From contig CAIMFV010000051.1 in assembly GCA_903840435.1 (NCBI GenBank), positions 92,187 through 156,186 on the forward strand: DNA of 64,000 nt. The letters are read 5' to 3'. Shown piece by piece: positions 27,390 to 37,318 of this stretch; position 1 is the first letter of the stretch, and every line of letters starts with the position of its first letter. The DNA is from an uncultured Caulobacterales bacterium. Lineage in GTDB: Bacteria > Pseudomonadota > Alphaproteobacteria > Caulobacterales > Caulobacteraceae. The translations under genes and the position numbers were made by a program. The notes beneath the pieces are model-generated. The model was given only the letters and a program-made list of their open reading frames with translations, was not told the DNA's origin and searched no databases.

Positions 27390-28001
27390 ATGGACTTTAC
27401 AGCGATCGCCTTTGGCGTCTTGTCCACCGTCCTCCTAGGAGCTGCTCTCCTGGTGATCACGGCGCGCAACCCCGTGCACGCGGTGTTGTTTCTGATCCTA
27501 AGCTTCTTTTCCGGCGCGGGCCTGTTTGTGCTCTTAGGCGCTGAGTTTTTGGCCATGTTGTTGATCGTCGTCTATGTCGGCGCGGTGGCGGTGTTGTTCC
27601 TGTTTGTGGTCATGATGCTCGATGTCGACTTTGCTTCGCTGCGCACCGGCTATGTACAGTATCTGCCCTTGGGCCTGGTGATTTCGGCGGTCCTTTTGAT
27701 CGAAATGGTCGGGGTCTCTGGCGTGGTGGCGACCCGGGGCGCGAGCGCCGCTCAAACCGCAGCCCCTGTCTCAGACGTTTCAAATATCGAGCGCATCGGC
27801 CAGGTGCTCTATACCGACTATGCCTATTTGTTTCAGGGGGCAGGCCTTGTGCTGACGGTGGCCATGATCGGCGCATTGGTTTTGACCCTGCGTCATCGTC
27901 CGGGCGTCAAGCGTCAAAACATCGCGGTGCAAACCGCACGCACCGTTAAGTCGGGCCTGAAGATCGTCCAGGTCAAAACCGGAGAGGGGATTTCCGAATG
28001 A
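27390..28001 (+). CDS. nuoJ: NADH:quinone oxidoreductase subunit J
   Basis: The 203-residue membrane protein has five helices and the NuoJ segment [22 protein letters not shown], with [22 protein letters not shown] following. I choose the ATG at 27390 ([11 protein letters not shown]) over upstream in-frame starts, which would overlap nuoI. The C-terminal tail is longer than in E. coli. The stop overlaps nuoK by four bases. Confidence 0.94.
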   Translation: MDFTAIAFGVLSTVLLGAALLVITARNPVHAVLFLILSFFSGAGLFVLLGAEFLAMLLIVVYVGAVAVLFLFVVMMLDVDFASLRTGYVQYLPLGLVISAVLLIEMVGVSGVVATRGASAAQTAAPVSDVSNIERIGQVLYTDYAYLFQGAGLVLTVAMIGALVLTLRHRPGVKRQNIAVQTARTVKSGLKIVQVKTGEGISE

Positions 28002-28306
28002 GCGTGGGTCTTGCGCCCTATCTCACCGTCGCGGCAGTGCTGTTTACGCTGGGTGTTCTGGGCATCTTCATCAATCGCCGCAACGTCATCGTCATCCTGA
28101 TGTCGATTGAGCTGATCCTCTTGGCGGTCAATATCAATCTGGTGGCCTTTTCGGCCTTCTTGCACGATGTCACGGGTCAGGTCTTTGCCATGTTCGTGCT
28201 GACCGTCGCCGCCGCCGAGGCCGCCGTTGGTCTCGCCATTCTGGTGACCTTCTTCCGCAATCGTGGCGACATTGCCGTCGACCATGCCAATATGATGAAG
28301 GGCTGA
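27998..28306 (+). CDS. nuoK: NADH:quinone oxidoreductase subunit K
   Basis: The 102-residue protein has three helices and the conserved glutamates in [21 protein letters not shown] and [16 protein letters not shown], which form part of the proton path. The start overlaps the nuoJ stop (ATGA). NuoL follows directly with a GTG. Confidence 0.96.
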   Translation: MSVGLAPYLTVAAVLFTLGVLGIFINRRNVIVILMSIELILLAVNINLVAFSAFLHDVTGQVFAMFVLTVAAAEAAVGLAILVTFFRNRGDIAVDHANMMKG

Positions 28307-28308
28307 GT

Positions 28309-30348
28309 GTGACCAGCGAGCCTCTCCTCATAACCGCCGTCTTCGCCCCCTTAGCGGGCGCGATCCTGGCCGGACTTTTCGGACGCCGCCTTGGAGATCG
28401 CATCTCCATGACGCTGACAACCGGCCTCTTGGCGGTCAGTTGCGTTATGAGCTGGACGATCTTTACGAGCTTCTGGCTCGGCCATGCCGAGCCCATGACC
28501 TTGGAGCTTTCGCCCTTTATTACAGTGGCGGACTTTAGAACCGCGTGGTCAATCCGCCTCGACACCTTGTCGGCGGTCATGTTGGTGGTGGTGACGACCG
28601 TCTCCGCCCTCGTCCACCTTTATAGCTTTGGCTATATGGCCGACGACCCGTCCAAGCCGCGCTTCTTTGCTTACCTGTCGCTCTTCACCTTCGCCATGCT
28701 GATGCTGGTGACGGCGGCTGACTTCATGCAGCTGTTTTTCGGTTGGGAAGGGGTGGGCCTTGCGTCCTATTTGCTGATCGGATTTTGGTTCAAAAAGCCC
28801 AGCGCTTCCAGCGCCGCCATCAAGGCCTTCGTGGTCAACCGGGTGGGCGATTTCGGCTTTGCGCTTGGCATTATGACCGTCTTTTGGATGTTCCATACGG
28901 TTCGGTTCGCTGAGCTCTTCCCCCTGATTGCCGCCAAGTCGGGAACCACCTGGTCCTTCCTGGGCTATGACTGGAGCGCGCTCGATCTGGCCGGGTTCCT
29001 GCTCTTTATCGGCGCCATGGGCAAATCGGCCCAGTTCTTCCTGCACACTTGGCTCCCCGACGCCATGGAAGGCCCGACGCCGGTTTCAGCCCTGATCCAT
29101 GCCGCGACCATGGTGACCGCTGGGGTTTATATGGTCTGCCTTCTGTCGCCGCTCTATGAGTATGCGCCGGTTGCGCGAACCCTCATTACCTTGATCGGCG
29201 CCGTGACCGCCTTGTTTGCCGCCACGGTGGGCTTGGCCCAGAATGATATCAAGCGGGTCATCGCCTATTCGACCTGTTCGCAGCTTGGCTACATGTTCTT
29301 TGCGGCGGGCGTTGGCGCCTATCAGGCGGCCATGTTCCACCTCTTCACCCACGCCTTTTTTAAGGCGCTGTTATTCCTCTCGGCGGGATCGGTCATCCAT
29401 GGCATGCACCACGAGCAGGACATGCGGAAGATGGGGGCGATCGCGCGCTATCTGCCGATCACCTATGCGGTGATGATGATTGGCACCATCGCCATTACAG
29501 GACTTGGTCTGCCCATTAAGGGCTTTGAGATTGGCTTTGCCGGGTTCTTCTCCAAAGACACCATTCTGGGTGCGGCCTATGCTTCGGGCGCGACCCAACC
29601 CCTGGGCTATTTCCCGTTTCTGATCGGCGTCTTCGCCGCCTGCCTGACGGCCTATTATTCCTGGCGTCTGGTGTTCATGACCTTCCATGGCACAGCCAAG
29701 TGGGACCATGAGGCCAGCCATGAAGACCATCACAGCCACGGCGCGGACGACGCGCATCATGGTCATGGCCATGGCGCTTTCAAACCGCATGAAAGCCCAG
29801 CTGTCATGCTGGTGCCGCTGGTGGTTCTAGCGGTGGGCGCCATTACGGCGGGCTTTGTGTTCGCCAAGGCCTTTGTCGGCGAGGGGCGGGCAGAATTCTG
29901 GCGGGGCGCAATCTTTGTCGCCCCCTCCAACCAGCTTTTGGCCAAGATTGAAGAGGCCCCAACCTGGGTCGGCCTCGCCCCCTTGGTCGCTGCTATTCTG
30001 GGCTCGCTGATTGCGGTCTATGTCTATCTGTTACACGAGGGCATGGGCAAAAGGCTCGCTGCCAAGAATGGCGTCGTCTATCGGTTCTTGCTCAACAAGT
30101 GGTATTTTGACGAGCTCTATCAGGCGACCTTCGTCGCGGGCGCCAAGGCCTTGGGCGATGTGTTCTGGAAGGTGGGCGACCAAAAGATCATCGACGGCTT
30201 TGGTCCCAACGGCGCGGCGTGGCTTGCCGGCGCCTTTGGCAAGCTGACCGGTAAGAGCCAGACCGGCTATGTCTATCACTATGCATTCGTCATGTTGTTG
30301 GGTGTCGCAGGGCTCTTGTCCTTCGCCCTGATGGCATGGACGCGCTGA
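28309..30348 (+). CDS. nuoL: NADH:quinone oxidoreductase subunit L (antiporter-like)
   Basis: The 679-residue protein has the antiporter-like helices and a long C-terminal lateral helix. Conserved motifs are FFGWEGVGLASYLLIGFW, THAFFKALLFLSAGSVIHGM and LPDAMEGPTPVSALIHAATMV. A cytoplasmic or periplasmic loop at 29701-29799 is rich in histidine and acid residues (ten histidines within about thirty residues). The start is GTG, two bases after nuoK. NuoL is the most distal pump subunit. Confidence 0.95.
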   Translation: MTSEPLLITAVFAPLAGAILAGLFGRRLGDRISMTLTTGLLAVSCVMSWTIFTSFWLGHAEPMTLELSPFITVADFRTAWSIRLDTLSAVMLVVVTTVSALVHLYSFGYMADDPSKPRFFAYLSLFTFAMLMLVTAADFMQLFFGWEGVGLASYLLIGFWFKKPSASSAAIKAFVVNRVGDFGFALGIMTVFWMFHTVRFAELFPLIAAKSGTTWSFLGYDWSALDLAGFLLFIGAMGKSAQFFLHTWLPDAMEGPTPVSALIHAATMVTAGVYMVCLLSPLYEYAPVARTLITLIGAVTALFAATVGLAQNDIKRVIAYSTCSQLGYMFFAAGVGAYQAAMFHLFTHAFFKALLFLSAGSVIHGMHHEQDMRKMGAIARYLPITYAVMMIGTIAITGLGLPIKGFEIGFAGFFSKDTILGAAYASGATQPLGYFPFLIGVFAACLTAYYSWRLVFMTFHGTAKWDHEASHEDHHSHGADDAHHGHGHGAFKPHESPAVMLVPLVVLAVGAITAGFVFAKAFVGEGRAEFWRGAIFVAPSNQLLAKIEEAPTWVGLAPLVAAILGSLIAVYVYLLHEGMGKRLAAKNGVVYRFLLNKWYFDELYQATFVAGAKALGDVFWKVGDQKIIDGFGPNGAAWLAGAFGKLTGKSQTGYVYHYAFVMLLGVAGLLSFALMAWTR

Positions 30349-30359
30349 GGGGCTGAGGC

Positions 30360-31844
30360 ATGACGCATATTCTTTCCCTCACGACCTTTGCGCCTGTGCT
30401 CGGCGCGCTGCTTATCCTGGCGCTGAGAGGGCGAAGCGACACGGGCAAGGCGCCCCTGTGGATCGCGCTTGCTACAACGCTCATTACCTTTGGGCTGTCG
30501 ATCCTGATGCTCGCAGGCTTTGACGCCCATGGTGCGGGCTTCCAATTTGTCGAAGATGCGCCTTGGTTCGCCAAGGTCCATTACGCCATGGGCGTCGATG
30601 GAATTTCTGCGCCCTTTGTGGTCTTGACCACCTTCTTGATGCCGCTTTGCATCCTGGCCAGTTGGACAGCGATTGAGAAACGGCTGACAGAATATTTGAT
30701 TGCCTTCCTCATCCTCGAAACCTTGATGATCGGGGTCTTCACCTCCCTCGACATTGTGCTGTTTTACGCCTTCTTCGAGTTTGGCCTGATCCCGATGTTC
30801 CTGATTATCGGGGTCTGGGGCGGCAAGAACCGGGTCTATGCGGCTTACAAGTTCTTCCTCTATACCCTGCTCGGCTCGGTGCTAATGCTGGCGGCCATCT
30901 TGGCCATGATCTCCATTGCCGGTACGAGCTCGATCCCAGCCCTGATGCACTACAGTTTTGCGCCCGGCGTCCAAACCGTCTTCTGGCTCGCCTTCTTCGC
31001 CTCCTTTGCGGTGAAGATGCCCATGTGGCCTGTGCACACATGGTTGCCAGACGCCCACGTCGAGGCGCCGACGGCGGGCTCGGTGATCTTGGCGGGCGTG
31101 CTGCTAAAAATGGGCGGTTACGGCTTTTTGCGCTTCTCGCTGCCGATGTTCCCCCTGGCGTCGACCATGTTTACGCCGTTGATCTTCGCGCTCTCGGCCA
31201 TCGCCATTGTCTACACCTCGCTCGTCGCCTTCCGCCAAACCGACATGAAGAAGCTGATCGCCTATTCGTCGGTCGCCCATATGGGCTTTGTCACCATGGG
31301 CATCTTTTCCGGCACACCCCAGGGGGTGCAAGGCGCGGTGTTCCAAATGGTCAGCCATGGCGTAATCTCCGGTGCGCTCTTCCTCTGTGTCGGCGTCATC
31401 TATGACCGGATGCACACCCGAGAAATCGCCTTTTACGGCGGTCTGGCGGAGAAAATGCCCTGGTATGCGGCGGTCTTTTTGCTGTTCACCATGGGTAATG
31501 TCGGTTTGCCCGGCACCAGCGGCTTTGTCGGGGAAATCTTGACCCTGACCGGAACCTATGGCGCCCCAACCCCGGGGGCGACCTGGACCGTGCTTGTCGC
31601 GGCCACGGGCGTTATTTTGTCGGCGGTCTATGCGCTTACCCTCTATCGCCGGACCATGTTCGGCGAGGTGACCAATCCCAAATTGGCCAACATCTTGGAC
31701 TTGAGCGTCCGCGAGGTGGTGATTTTCACCCCGCTGATTTTCGGAACCTTGGTCTTGGGGGTCTTCCCGAATTTAGTCTTCAGCCTGACGGAAACCTCGG
31801 TTGCCGACCTGATTGCAGGTTGGCGCACCGTGGCCGGCGGTTGA
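30360..31844 (+). CDS. nuoM: NADH:quinone oxidoreductase subunit M (antiporter-like)
   Basis: The 494-residue protein has fourteen helices and the NuoM stretches [42 protein letters not shown] and [17 protein letters not shown]. The charged residues of the proton half-channels are in place. It follows nuoL by eleven bases and precedes nuoN with a clear GGGAGG ribosome site. Confidence 0.96.
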   Translation: MTHILSLTTFAPVLGALLILALRGRSDTGKAPLWIALATTLITFGLSILMLAGFDAHGAGFQFVEDAPWFAKVHYAMGVDGISAPFVVLTTFLMPLCILASWTAIEKRLTEYLIAFLILETLMIGVFTSLDIVLFYAFFEFGLIPMFLIIGVWGGKNRVYAAYKFFLYTLLGSVLMLAAILAMISIAGTSSIPALMHYSFAPGVQTVFWLAFFASFAVKMPMWPVHTWLPDAHVEAPTAGSVILAGVLLKMGGYGFLRFSLPMFPLASTMFTPLIFALSAIAIVYTSLVAFRQTDMKKLIAYSSVAHMGFVTMGIFSGTPQGVQGAVFQMVSHGVISGALFLCVGVIYDRMHTREIAFYGGLAEKMPWYAAVFLLFTMGNVGLPGTSGFVGEILTLTGTYGAPTPGATWTVLVAATGVILSAVYALTLYRRTMFGEVTNPKLANILDLSVREVVIFTPLIFGTLVLGVFPNLVFSLTETSVADLIAGWRTVAGG

Positions 31845-31858
31845 GGGAGGCACTTTTT

Positions 31859-33298
31859 ATGGACATGATCAGCGTGCTCCCCACCTATCTGCCGGAACTC
31901 ACCCTGGCCATCGGATCGATTGGCGTTCTGGTCGGCGGCGCTTTTGCGGGCCGCCATGCGCTTAGCTTGGTGTCTGGCATAGGCGTCTTGGTGTTAGTCA
32001 GCGCAGCGGTGCTGCAAGGCGTCGCGCCGCATGCGGTGGCGTTTCAGGGGGCCTTTGTTTCTGATGCGGCCGCGTCCTTTGCCAAGGTTGCCATCTATCT
32101 AGCCAGCGCTGTTGCGATCTTTTTAGGCGAACGCTGGCTGTCACGCTCTGGTGACGCCCGGTTTGAGTATCCCGTACTGATCCTTTTGGCCGCGCTTGGC
32201 ATGGGTGTCATGGTCTCGGCGGGAGACCTGATCGCCCTCTATATGGGCATCGAACTCCAGTCTCTGGCGCTCTACGTCTTGTGCGCCTTTCGACGGGACG
32301 ATGCGAAAGCGTCGGAAGCGGGGCTGAAATATTTCGTCCTCGGCGCCCTGTCATCCGGCCTCCTGCTCTATGGCGCATCGCTGATCTACGGCTTTGCTGG
32401 CTCGACCCGCTTCGTCGATATTGCCCTTGCCGCTCAAATGGGGGCGGGCCATGCGGGGGTGATCTTTGGCCTGATCTTCCTCGTCTGCGGCATTGCCTTC
32501 AAAGTGTCCGCCGCGCCGTTCCACATGTGGACGCCCGATGTCTATGAAGGCGCGCCCACGCCCGTCACCGCCTTCTTGGCGGCAGCACCCAAGCTTGCCG
32601 CCATGGTGCTGTTCGCGCGGCTACTGACCACCAGCTTCCCCAACAGCATTGGCGATTGGCGGCAAATCATCGCCGTGATCTCGGTGATCTCAGTAACCGT
32701 TGGCGCATTAGGCGGCCTTGTTCAGTCAAACCTGAAACGGCTTTTGGCCTATTCCTCCATCGCCAATATTGGCTATGCGCTGTTGGGTCTGGCGGCGGGC
32801 AGTCAGGATGGCATCAAGGGGATGCTGATCTTCCTCGCCCTCTATGTCGTCGATATCACCGGCTTCTTCGCCTGCCTCCTGGCCCTGTCGCGGCAAGGTA
32901 AGCCCATGGAGACATTGTCCAGCCTGGCCGGACTGACCCGCACGCGGCCAGGACTTGCCTTCGCCATCACCATCTTTTCCATGTCGGCGCTCGGCATCCC
33001 GTTCCTGTCCGGCTTCTGGGGCAAGTTCTTTGTCTTCCAAGCCGCTGTCACGACGCCGAGCCTTGTGTGGCCCGCCGTCTATGGCTTGGTGATGAGTGTG
33101 GTTGGCGCCTTCTATTATTTGCGGGTGGTCAAGACCATGTGGTTTGACGAATCCGCCGGCGAAACCGATGCACCGCCAGCCGATGCGCGGCTTATCGCCT
33201 TTGGGGCCGCCGCCTTCGCCTTTCCGCTGGTCAATGTCGGCTTGCATTGGTTGGAGCTCTTCGCCGGCACGGCCGCCAAGGCGTTTGGCTTGGCGTGA
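31859..33298 (+). CDS. nuoN: NADH:quinone oxidoreductase subunit N (antiporter-like)
   Basis: The 479-residue protein has fourteen helices and NuoN motifs LIALYMGIELQSLALYVLCAF, FHMWTPDVYEGAPTPVTAFLA and LKRLLAYSSIANIGYALLGL. GGGAGG lies eight bases before the ATG at 31859; an earlier in-frame ATG at 31820 lies inside nuoM and is rejected. It ends the nuo operon and overlaps birA by GTGA, so the biotin ligase is translated from the same message. Confidence 0.95.
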   Translation: MDMISVLPTYLPELTLAIGSIGVLVGGAFAGRHALSLVSGIGVLVLVSAAVLQGVAPHAVAFQGAFVSDAAASFAKVAIYLASAVAIFLGERWLSRSGDARFEYPVLILLAALGMGVMVSAGDLIALYMGIELQSLALYVLCAFRRDDAKASEAGLKYFVLGALSSGLLLYGASLIYGFAGSTRFVDIALAAQMGAGHAGVIFGLIFLVCGIAFKVSAAPFHMWTPDVYEGAPTPVTAFLAAAPKLAAMVLFARLLTTSFPNSIGDWRQIIAVISVISVTVGALGGLVQSNLKRLLAYSSIANIGYALLGLAAGSQDGIKGMLIFLALYVVDITGFFACLLALSRQGKPMETLSSLAGLTRTRPGLAFAITIFSMSALGIPFLSGFWGKFFVFQAAVTTPSLVWPAVYGLVMSVVGAFYYLRVVKTMWFDESAGETDAPPADARLIAFGAAAFAFPLVNVGLHWLELFAGTAAKAFGLA

Positions 33299-34086
33299 GC
33301 CATCCCCTCGCCCAGGACCTTTCGACGGCGCCTGTCGCAATTTTCGACACGCTGGACTCCACCAATGCCGAAGCCAGGCGGCGGGCGGAAGCGGGCGAAA
33401 CCGGGCCTGTTTGGATCCTGGCGCACCAACAGAGCGCTGGACGGGGCAGGCGCGGGCGCAATTGGATCAGTCCCGTTGGCAACCTCTCCACCACGCTCTT
33501 AATGCCTTATCAGGGTCCCGCCAGCGCGGCCGCAGGACTTAGCTTCGTCGTCGCCCTCGCGGTGTTTGATTTGGTCAGTGCCTATACGCCGCCGGGCGCG
33601 GTGACGCTCAAATGGCCAAACGACGTCCATCTCGCGGGCAAAAAGGTTTCAGGCGTGCTGATCGAATCCGGTTCGCTTGGCGACGGGCAGGGGCTTTGGC
33701 TCGCCATTGGTGTTGGCGTCAATCTCGCGCATGCCCCGCAAGATGTCGAACGCCCCGCCACCGCCATCGCTGACCACCTCGGCTCTGGCCTGATCACGCC
33801 ACCGGATGCGATCGCGGCGCAAGCGCGGCTCGCTGCGGCTCTGGATCGCTATTATCAGCTTTGGCGGCAGGGAGGCTTGGCAGACATCTTGCCAATCTGG
33901 ACGTTGCGGGCAGAAGGATTGGGTAAACCGTGCGTCGCGCGCTTAGAGCGGGAAAGCCTTGAGGGCGTGGCTGAAGGCCTTGATGCTGACGGCGCACTTC
34001 GCCTTCGGCTCCCGTCCGGCGAGGTCCGCCGCATAACCGCTGCCGATGTGTTTTTCCAGGAAGGCTCCCATGCTACTCGCGATTGA
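33295..34086 (+). CDS. birA: Biotin--[acetyl-CoA-carboxylase] ligase (group I BirA)
   Basis: The 263-residue enzyme attaches biotin to carboxylase lysines through biotinyl-AMP. Motifs are [47 protein letters not shown] and an SH3-like C-terminal domain ([13 protein letters not shown]). It lacks the DNA-binding domain of E. coli BirA. The start is a GTG at 33295 sharing bases with the nuoN stop. Its position between nuoN and coaX is conserved in Caulobacterales-type genomes. Confidence 0.9.
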   Translation: MSHPLAQDLSTAPVAIFDTLDSTNAEARRRAEAGETGPVWILAHQQSAGRGRRGRNWISPVGNLSTTLLMPYQGPASAAAGLSFVVALAVFDLVSAYTPPGAVTLKWPNDVHLAGKKVSGVLIESGSLGDGQGLWLAIGVGVNLAHAPQDVERPATAIADHLGSGLITPPDAIAAQARLAAALDRYYQLWRQGGLADILPIWTLRAEGLGKPCVARLERESLEGVAEGLDADGALRLRLPSGEVRRITAADVFFQEGSHATRD

Positions 34087-34843
34087 GCAGGGCAATACCA
34101 ACACTGTCTTCGCCGTCCATGATGGTAAGGACTGGATCGCCCAGTGGCGTTCGGCCACCGACGCCTCGCGCACTGCGGACGAATATGCGGTCTGGCTGAC
34201 CCAGTTCTTGGCCATGCGTAGCTTAAACCTCAAGGCCCTCGACGGCTGCATCATTTCGAGCGTGGTGCCACAGTCCATCTTCCACCTGCGCAACCTCTCG
34301 CGCCGCTATCTCGATTGCGAACCCTTGGTCATCGGGGAGAATGCCAAGCTTGGCGTCGATATTCGCATCGACAAGCCGTCTGAGGCCGGGGCTGACCGGC
34401 TGGTCAATGCAGTGGGCGCACATGTGGCCTATCCCGGTGCCCTCATCATTGTCGATAGCGGTACGGCGACCAATTTTGACATTGTCGCGCCCGACGGCGC
34501 TTTTGAAGGCGGCGTCATTGCGCCGGGTATCAATCTGTCGATGCAGGCCCTACACCAAGCTGCGGCGCGACTGCCGCGCGTCGCCATTCAAAAGCCGCAT
34601 CGTGTGATCGGCAAGGATACAGTGACGGCCATGCAGTCGGGCGTCTTTTGGGGATATATGGCTTTGATTGAAGGTATGATTTTGCGCATCAAGTCTGAAT
34701 ATGCCGCGCCTATGACCGTTGTCGCCACGGGCGGTGTCGCCTCGCTGTTCGAGGGGGCCACCGACAAGATCGATATCTTTGACCCGGACGTTACTATTCG
34801 CGGGATGTTGGAAGTTTGGCGCCGCAACCAGGCGCACGCCTGA
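34070..34843 (+). CDS. coaX: Type III pantothenate kinase
   Basis: The 257-residue protein phosphorylates pantothenate, the first step in CoA synthesis. It has the ASKHA-type motifs [37 protein letters not shown], and [12 protein letters not shown]. The first motif has glutamate at residue 6 where many CoaX proteins have aspartate; I recall the same variant in Caulobacter. AGGAAGG lies 6 bases before the ATG at 34070. The 17-base overlap with birA and four-base overlap with rnj imply coupled translation. Confidence 0.9.
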   Translation: MLLAIEQGNTNTVFAVHDGKDWIAQWRSATDASRTADEYAVWLTQFLAMRSLNLKALDGCIISSVVPQSIFHLRNLSRRYLDCEPLVIGENAKLGVDIRIDKPSEAGADRLVNAVGAHVAYPGALIIVDSGTATNFDIVAPDGAFEGGVIAPGINLSMQALHQAAARLPRVAIQKPHRVIGKDTVTAMQSGVFWGYMALIEGMILRIKSEYAAPMTVVATGGVASLFEGATDKIDIFDPDVTIRGMLEVWRRNQAHA

Positions 34844-36522
34844 TGGTTCAGTCTCAGACCGACGAACTCGTCTTCCTGCCGCTCGGCGGCTCGAACGAGA
34901 TCGGCATGAATTTCAATCTGTACGGCTTTGGGCCGCCCCACGCGCGAAAGTGGATTGTGGTTGATTTGGGCGTCACCTTTGGCGATCAAACCACACCGGG
35001 CGTCGACATCATCCTGCCCGACCCAAGCTTTGCCGAAGAGCATGCCGACGACATCTTGGGTATTGTCCTGACCCATGCCCACGAAGATCACATTGGTGCG
35101 CTTCCTTGGTTGTGGAAGCGGCTCAAGGCGCCGTTATTCGCCACACCCTTCACCGCCTTTCTGATCCGCGAGAAACTGCGCGATGCGGGCGTGTTGGATG
35201 AGGTCAGCCTGACGGAAGTGCCGTTGAGCGGGCGGTTTCAGCTCGGGCCGTTCGACCTTGAACTGATCACGTTGACCCACTCCATCCCAGAACCCAACGG
35301 GCTGGCCATCCGCACGCCGCTTGGCACAATTTTGCACACCGGCGACTGGAAGATCGACCCTGATCCGGTGCTGGGCGGTGTCACCGACGTCGCCGCCCTG
35401 ACCAAGCTCGGCGACGAAGGCGTGCTGGCCATGGTCTGCGACAGCACCAATATCTTTGTCGAAGGCGAGGCCGGGTCGGAAGCCGATGTTCGGGTCGAAT
35501 TGACCAAGCTCATCCGTGGCTTGAAGGGCAAGGTGGCGGTTGGCTGTTTCGCCTCGAATGTCGCGCGCATGGATTCCGTCATCCGTGCCGCTGAAGCCGC
35601 CGGGCGCCGGGTCTGTCTTCTCGGCCGCTCCATGCACCGTATGGCCGCGGCGGCGCGATCTGTGGGCCTGCTCACCGACGTGCAGCCCTTCATCAATGAT
35701 AAGGAGGCGGGCTATTTCCCGTCGGAGTCGATCCTCTATCTTTGCACGGGCAGTCAGGGCGAACCGCGCGCTGCCTTGTCACGCATTGCCGAGGGCGCCC
35801 ACCCGCATGTGACGCTTGGCCAAGGTGATTCTTGCATCTTCTCCAGCCGGGTCATTCCCGGCAATGAAGTGCCGATCCGCAACCTGCAAAACCGTTTGGC
35901 TGACCGAGGGGTACGCCTCTATACCGACCGCGACCATCCCGGCATTCACGTCTCCGGCCATCCGTGCCGCGATGAATTGCAGCGTATGTATGGTTGGGCG
36001 CGCCCAAGGATCGCCGTTCCCACCCATGGCGAGCGTCGCCACCTGTTGGAACACAAGGCCTTTGCCCGCGATCTGCAAGTGCCAGAGCAGGTGGCGCCCC
36101 GGAATGGCGATATGGTGCGCCTAGCTCCGGGTCGGGCCGAGATCATTGACGAGGCGCCTGCGGGCCGTCTGTTTGTCGATGGCGGCGTCCTTACGCCAGA
36201 GGACAGCGAACCCCTGCGCGAGCGCCGCCATGCCGCCCATAATGGTGTGCTCATCGTATGCCTCACCCTGGACGGCAAGGGCCGCATCGCCGATGGACTG
36301 GAGATCCGCTCGCTCGGCCTCGCGGGTGACGCCGGTTCGCCCCTCGAAGACGCCCTCGACGATATTGCCGACGCCGCCGAAGCAGCGGTCAATCGCCTTA
36401 GCCGACAAGACCGCGACAGCGACGAGACGGTAGAGCATACTGTGGCCCGGGCGGTGAAAAAATCGGCCCAGAGACTATGGGAAAGGCGCCCCCTGGTCGA
36501 AACTCTGATTGTGCGCATCTAA
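34843..36522 (+). CDS. rnj: Ribonuclease J
   Basis: The 559-residue protein is a metallo-beta-lactamase and beta-CASP RNase. HAHEDH (H78, H80, D82, H83) binds zinc. Other landmarks are LGGSNEIGMN, HTGDWKIDPDP, VCDSTN, GSQGEPRAAL, and VSGHPCRDELQRMYGWARP with a conserved histidine. RNase J has 5'-exonuclease and endonuclease activity on RNA and matures rRNA. The ATG at 34843 overlaps the coaX TGA. The C-terminal domain after about residue 450 is shorter than in Bacillus enzymes. Confidence 0.93.
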   Translation: MVQSQTDELVFLPLGGSNEIGMNFNLYGFGPPHARKWIVVDLGVTFGDQTTPGVDIILPDPSFAEEHADDILGIVLTHAHEDHIGALPWLWKRLKAPLFATPFTAFLIREKLRDAGVLDEVSLTEVPLSGRFQLGPFDLELITLTHSIPEPNGLAIRTPLGTILHTGDWKIDPDPVLGGVTDVAALTKLGDEGVLAMVCDSTNIFVEGEAGSEADVRVELTKLIRGLKGKVAVGCFASNVARMDSVIRAAEAAGRRVCLLGRSMHRMAAAARSVGLLTDVQPFINDKEAGYFPSESILYLCTGSQGEPRAALSRIAEGAHPHVTLGQGDSCIFSSRVIPGNEVPIRNLQNRLADRGVRLYTDRDHPGIHVSGHPCRDELQRMYGWARPRIAVPTHGERRHLLEHKAFARDLQVPEQVAPRNGDMVRLAPGRAEIIDEAPAGRLFVDGGVLTPEDSEPLRERRHAAHNGVLIVCLTLDGKGRIADGLEIRSLGLAGDAGSPLEDALDDIADAAEAAVNRLSRQDRDSDETVEHTVARAVKKSAQRLWERRPLVETLIVRI

Positions 36523-36541
36523 CCCAAGGGAGAGGTTCCAG

Positions 36542-36958
36542 ATGATCGGTCGCTTAAACCATATCGGCGTCGCCACCCCCTCGATTGACGCCGCCATTCC
36601 GCTTTATCGTGACCTGTTGGGTGCGACCGAAATCGGCGAAAAGTTCGCCATGGAGGCGCAAGGCGTACTTGTCTGCTTCGTCACCCTGCCCAATAGCCAG
36701 ATTGAGTTGATCGAGCCCTATGGCGAGGCGTCGCCCATCCATGGGTTCTTGGCCAGGAACCCAGCGGGCGGTCAGCACCATGTGTGTTTTGAGGTGCCCG
36801 ACATCTATGTGGCGCGCGACGAAATGCGAGCCAAGGGCGCCACCGTCCTAGGCGAACCGCGCATCGGCGCCCACGGCACGCCGGTTATTTTCCTACACCC
36901 CAAAAATATGGGCGGTGTGCTGGTGGAGTTGATGGAGACGCCGAAGGGCGCGCACTGA
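36542..36958 (+). CDS. mce: Methylmalonyl-CoA epimerase
   Basis: The 138-residue protein is a vicinal oxygen chelate enzyme that interconverts (R)- and (S)-methylmalonyl-CoA. Metal ligands are in LNHIGVATPS, GGQHHVCFEVPD and the C-terminal HPKNMGGVLVELME. The propionyl-CoA pathway uses it ahead of methylmalonyl-CoA mutase. It lies between rnj and DUF1467, a common order. I choose the ATG at 36542; GGGAGAGG lies seven bases before it. Confidence 0.92.
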   Translation: MIGRLNHIGVATPSIDAAIPLYRDLLGATEIGEKFAMEAQGVLVCFVTLPNSQIELIEPYGEASPIHGFLARNPAGGQHHVCFEVPDIYVARDEMRAKGATVLGEPRIGAHGTPVIFLHPKNMGGVLVELMETPKGAH

Positions 36959-36960
36959 GC

Positions 36961-37206
36961 ATGGATCTGGTTTGGGTCGTTTCGCTCTATTTCATTCTGT
37001 GGTGGCTGGTCCTGTTCGCGGTTCTGCCGCTTGGCGTGAAAAGCCACACCGAAGCTGGCAGTGCAGCCGCCCCCGGCCACGACCCCGGCGCGCCGGTTAA
37101 TCCCAACATCAAAAAGAAATTCCTTACCACCAGCTGGGTAACAGCCCTCATCACAGCCCTGATCTGGGCGGCGGTGACGTTCCACTGGGTGGTGCTAACG
37201 CCGTAA
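36961..37206 (+). CDS. DUF1467 family membrane protein
   Basis: The 81-residue protein has two hydrophobic helices (residues 2-24 and about 57-79) and a glycine-proline loop (PGHDPGAPVNPNIKKKFL). It belongs to DUF1467, a family found in alphaproteobacteria between mce and proS. The function is unknown. Start follows the mce stop by two bases, so it shares the operon. Confidence 0.88.
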   Translation: MDLVWVVSLYFILWWLVLFAVLPLGVKSHTEAGSAAAPGHDPGAPVNPNIKKKFLTTSWVTALITALIWAAVTFHWVVLTP

Positions 37207-37318
37207 GCGCGAGCGTAAATCGGGCCCGCAGAGCCAAGCTCGATCCGATTGGGTTTGGCACCAAATTTTGAAAGCAAAGTCGGACGATCGACACGCCTGA
37301 CCGCCGAGCGGCTACTTT

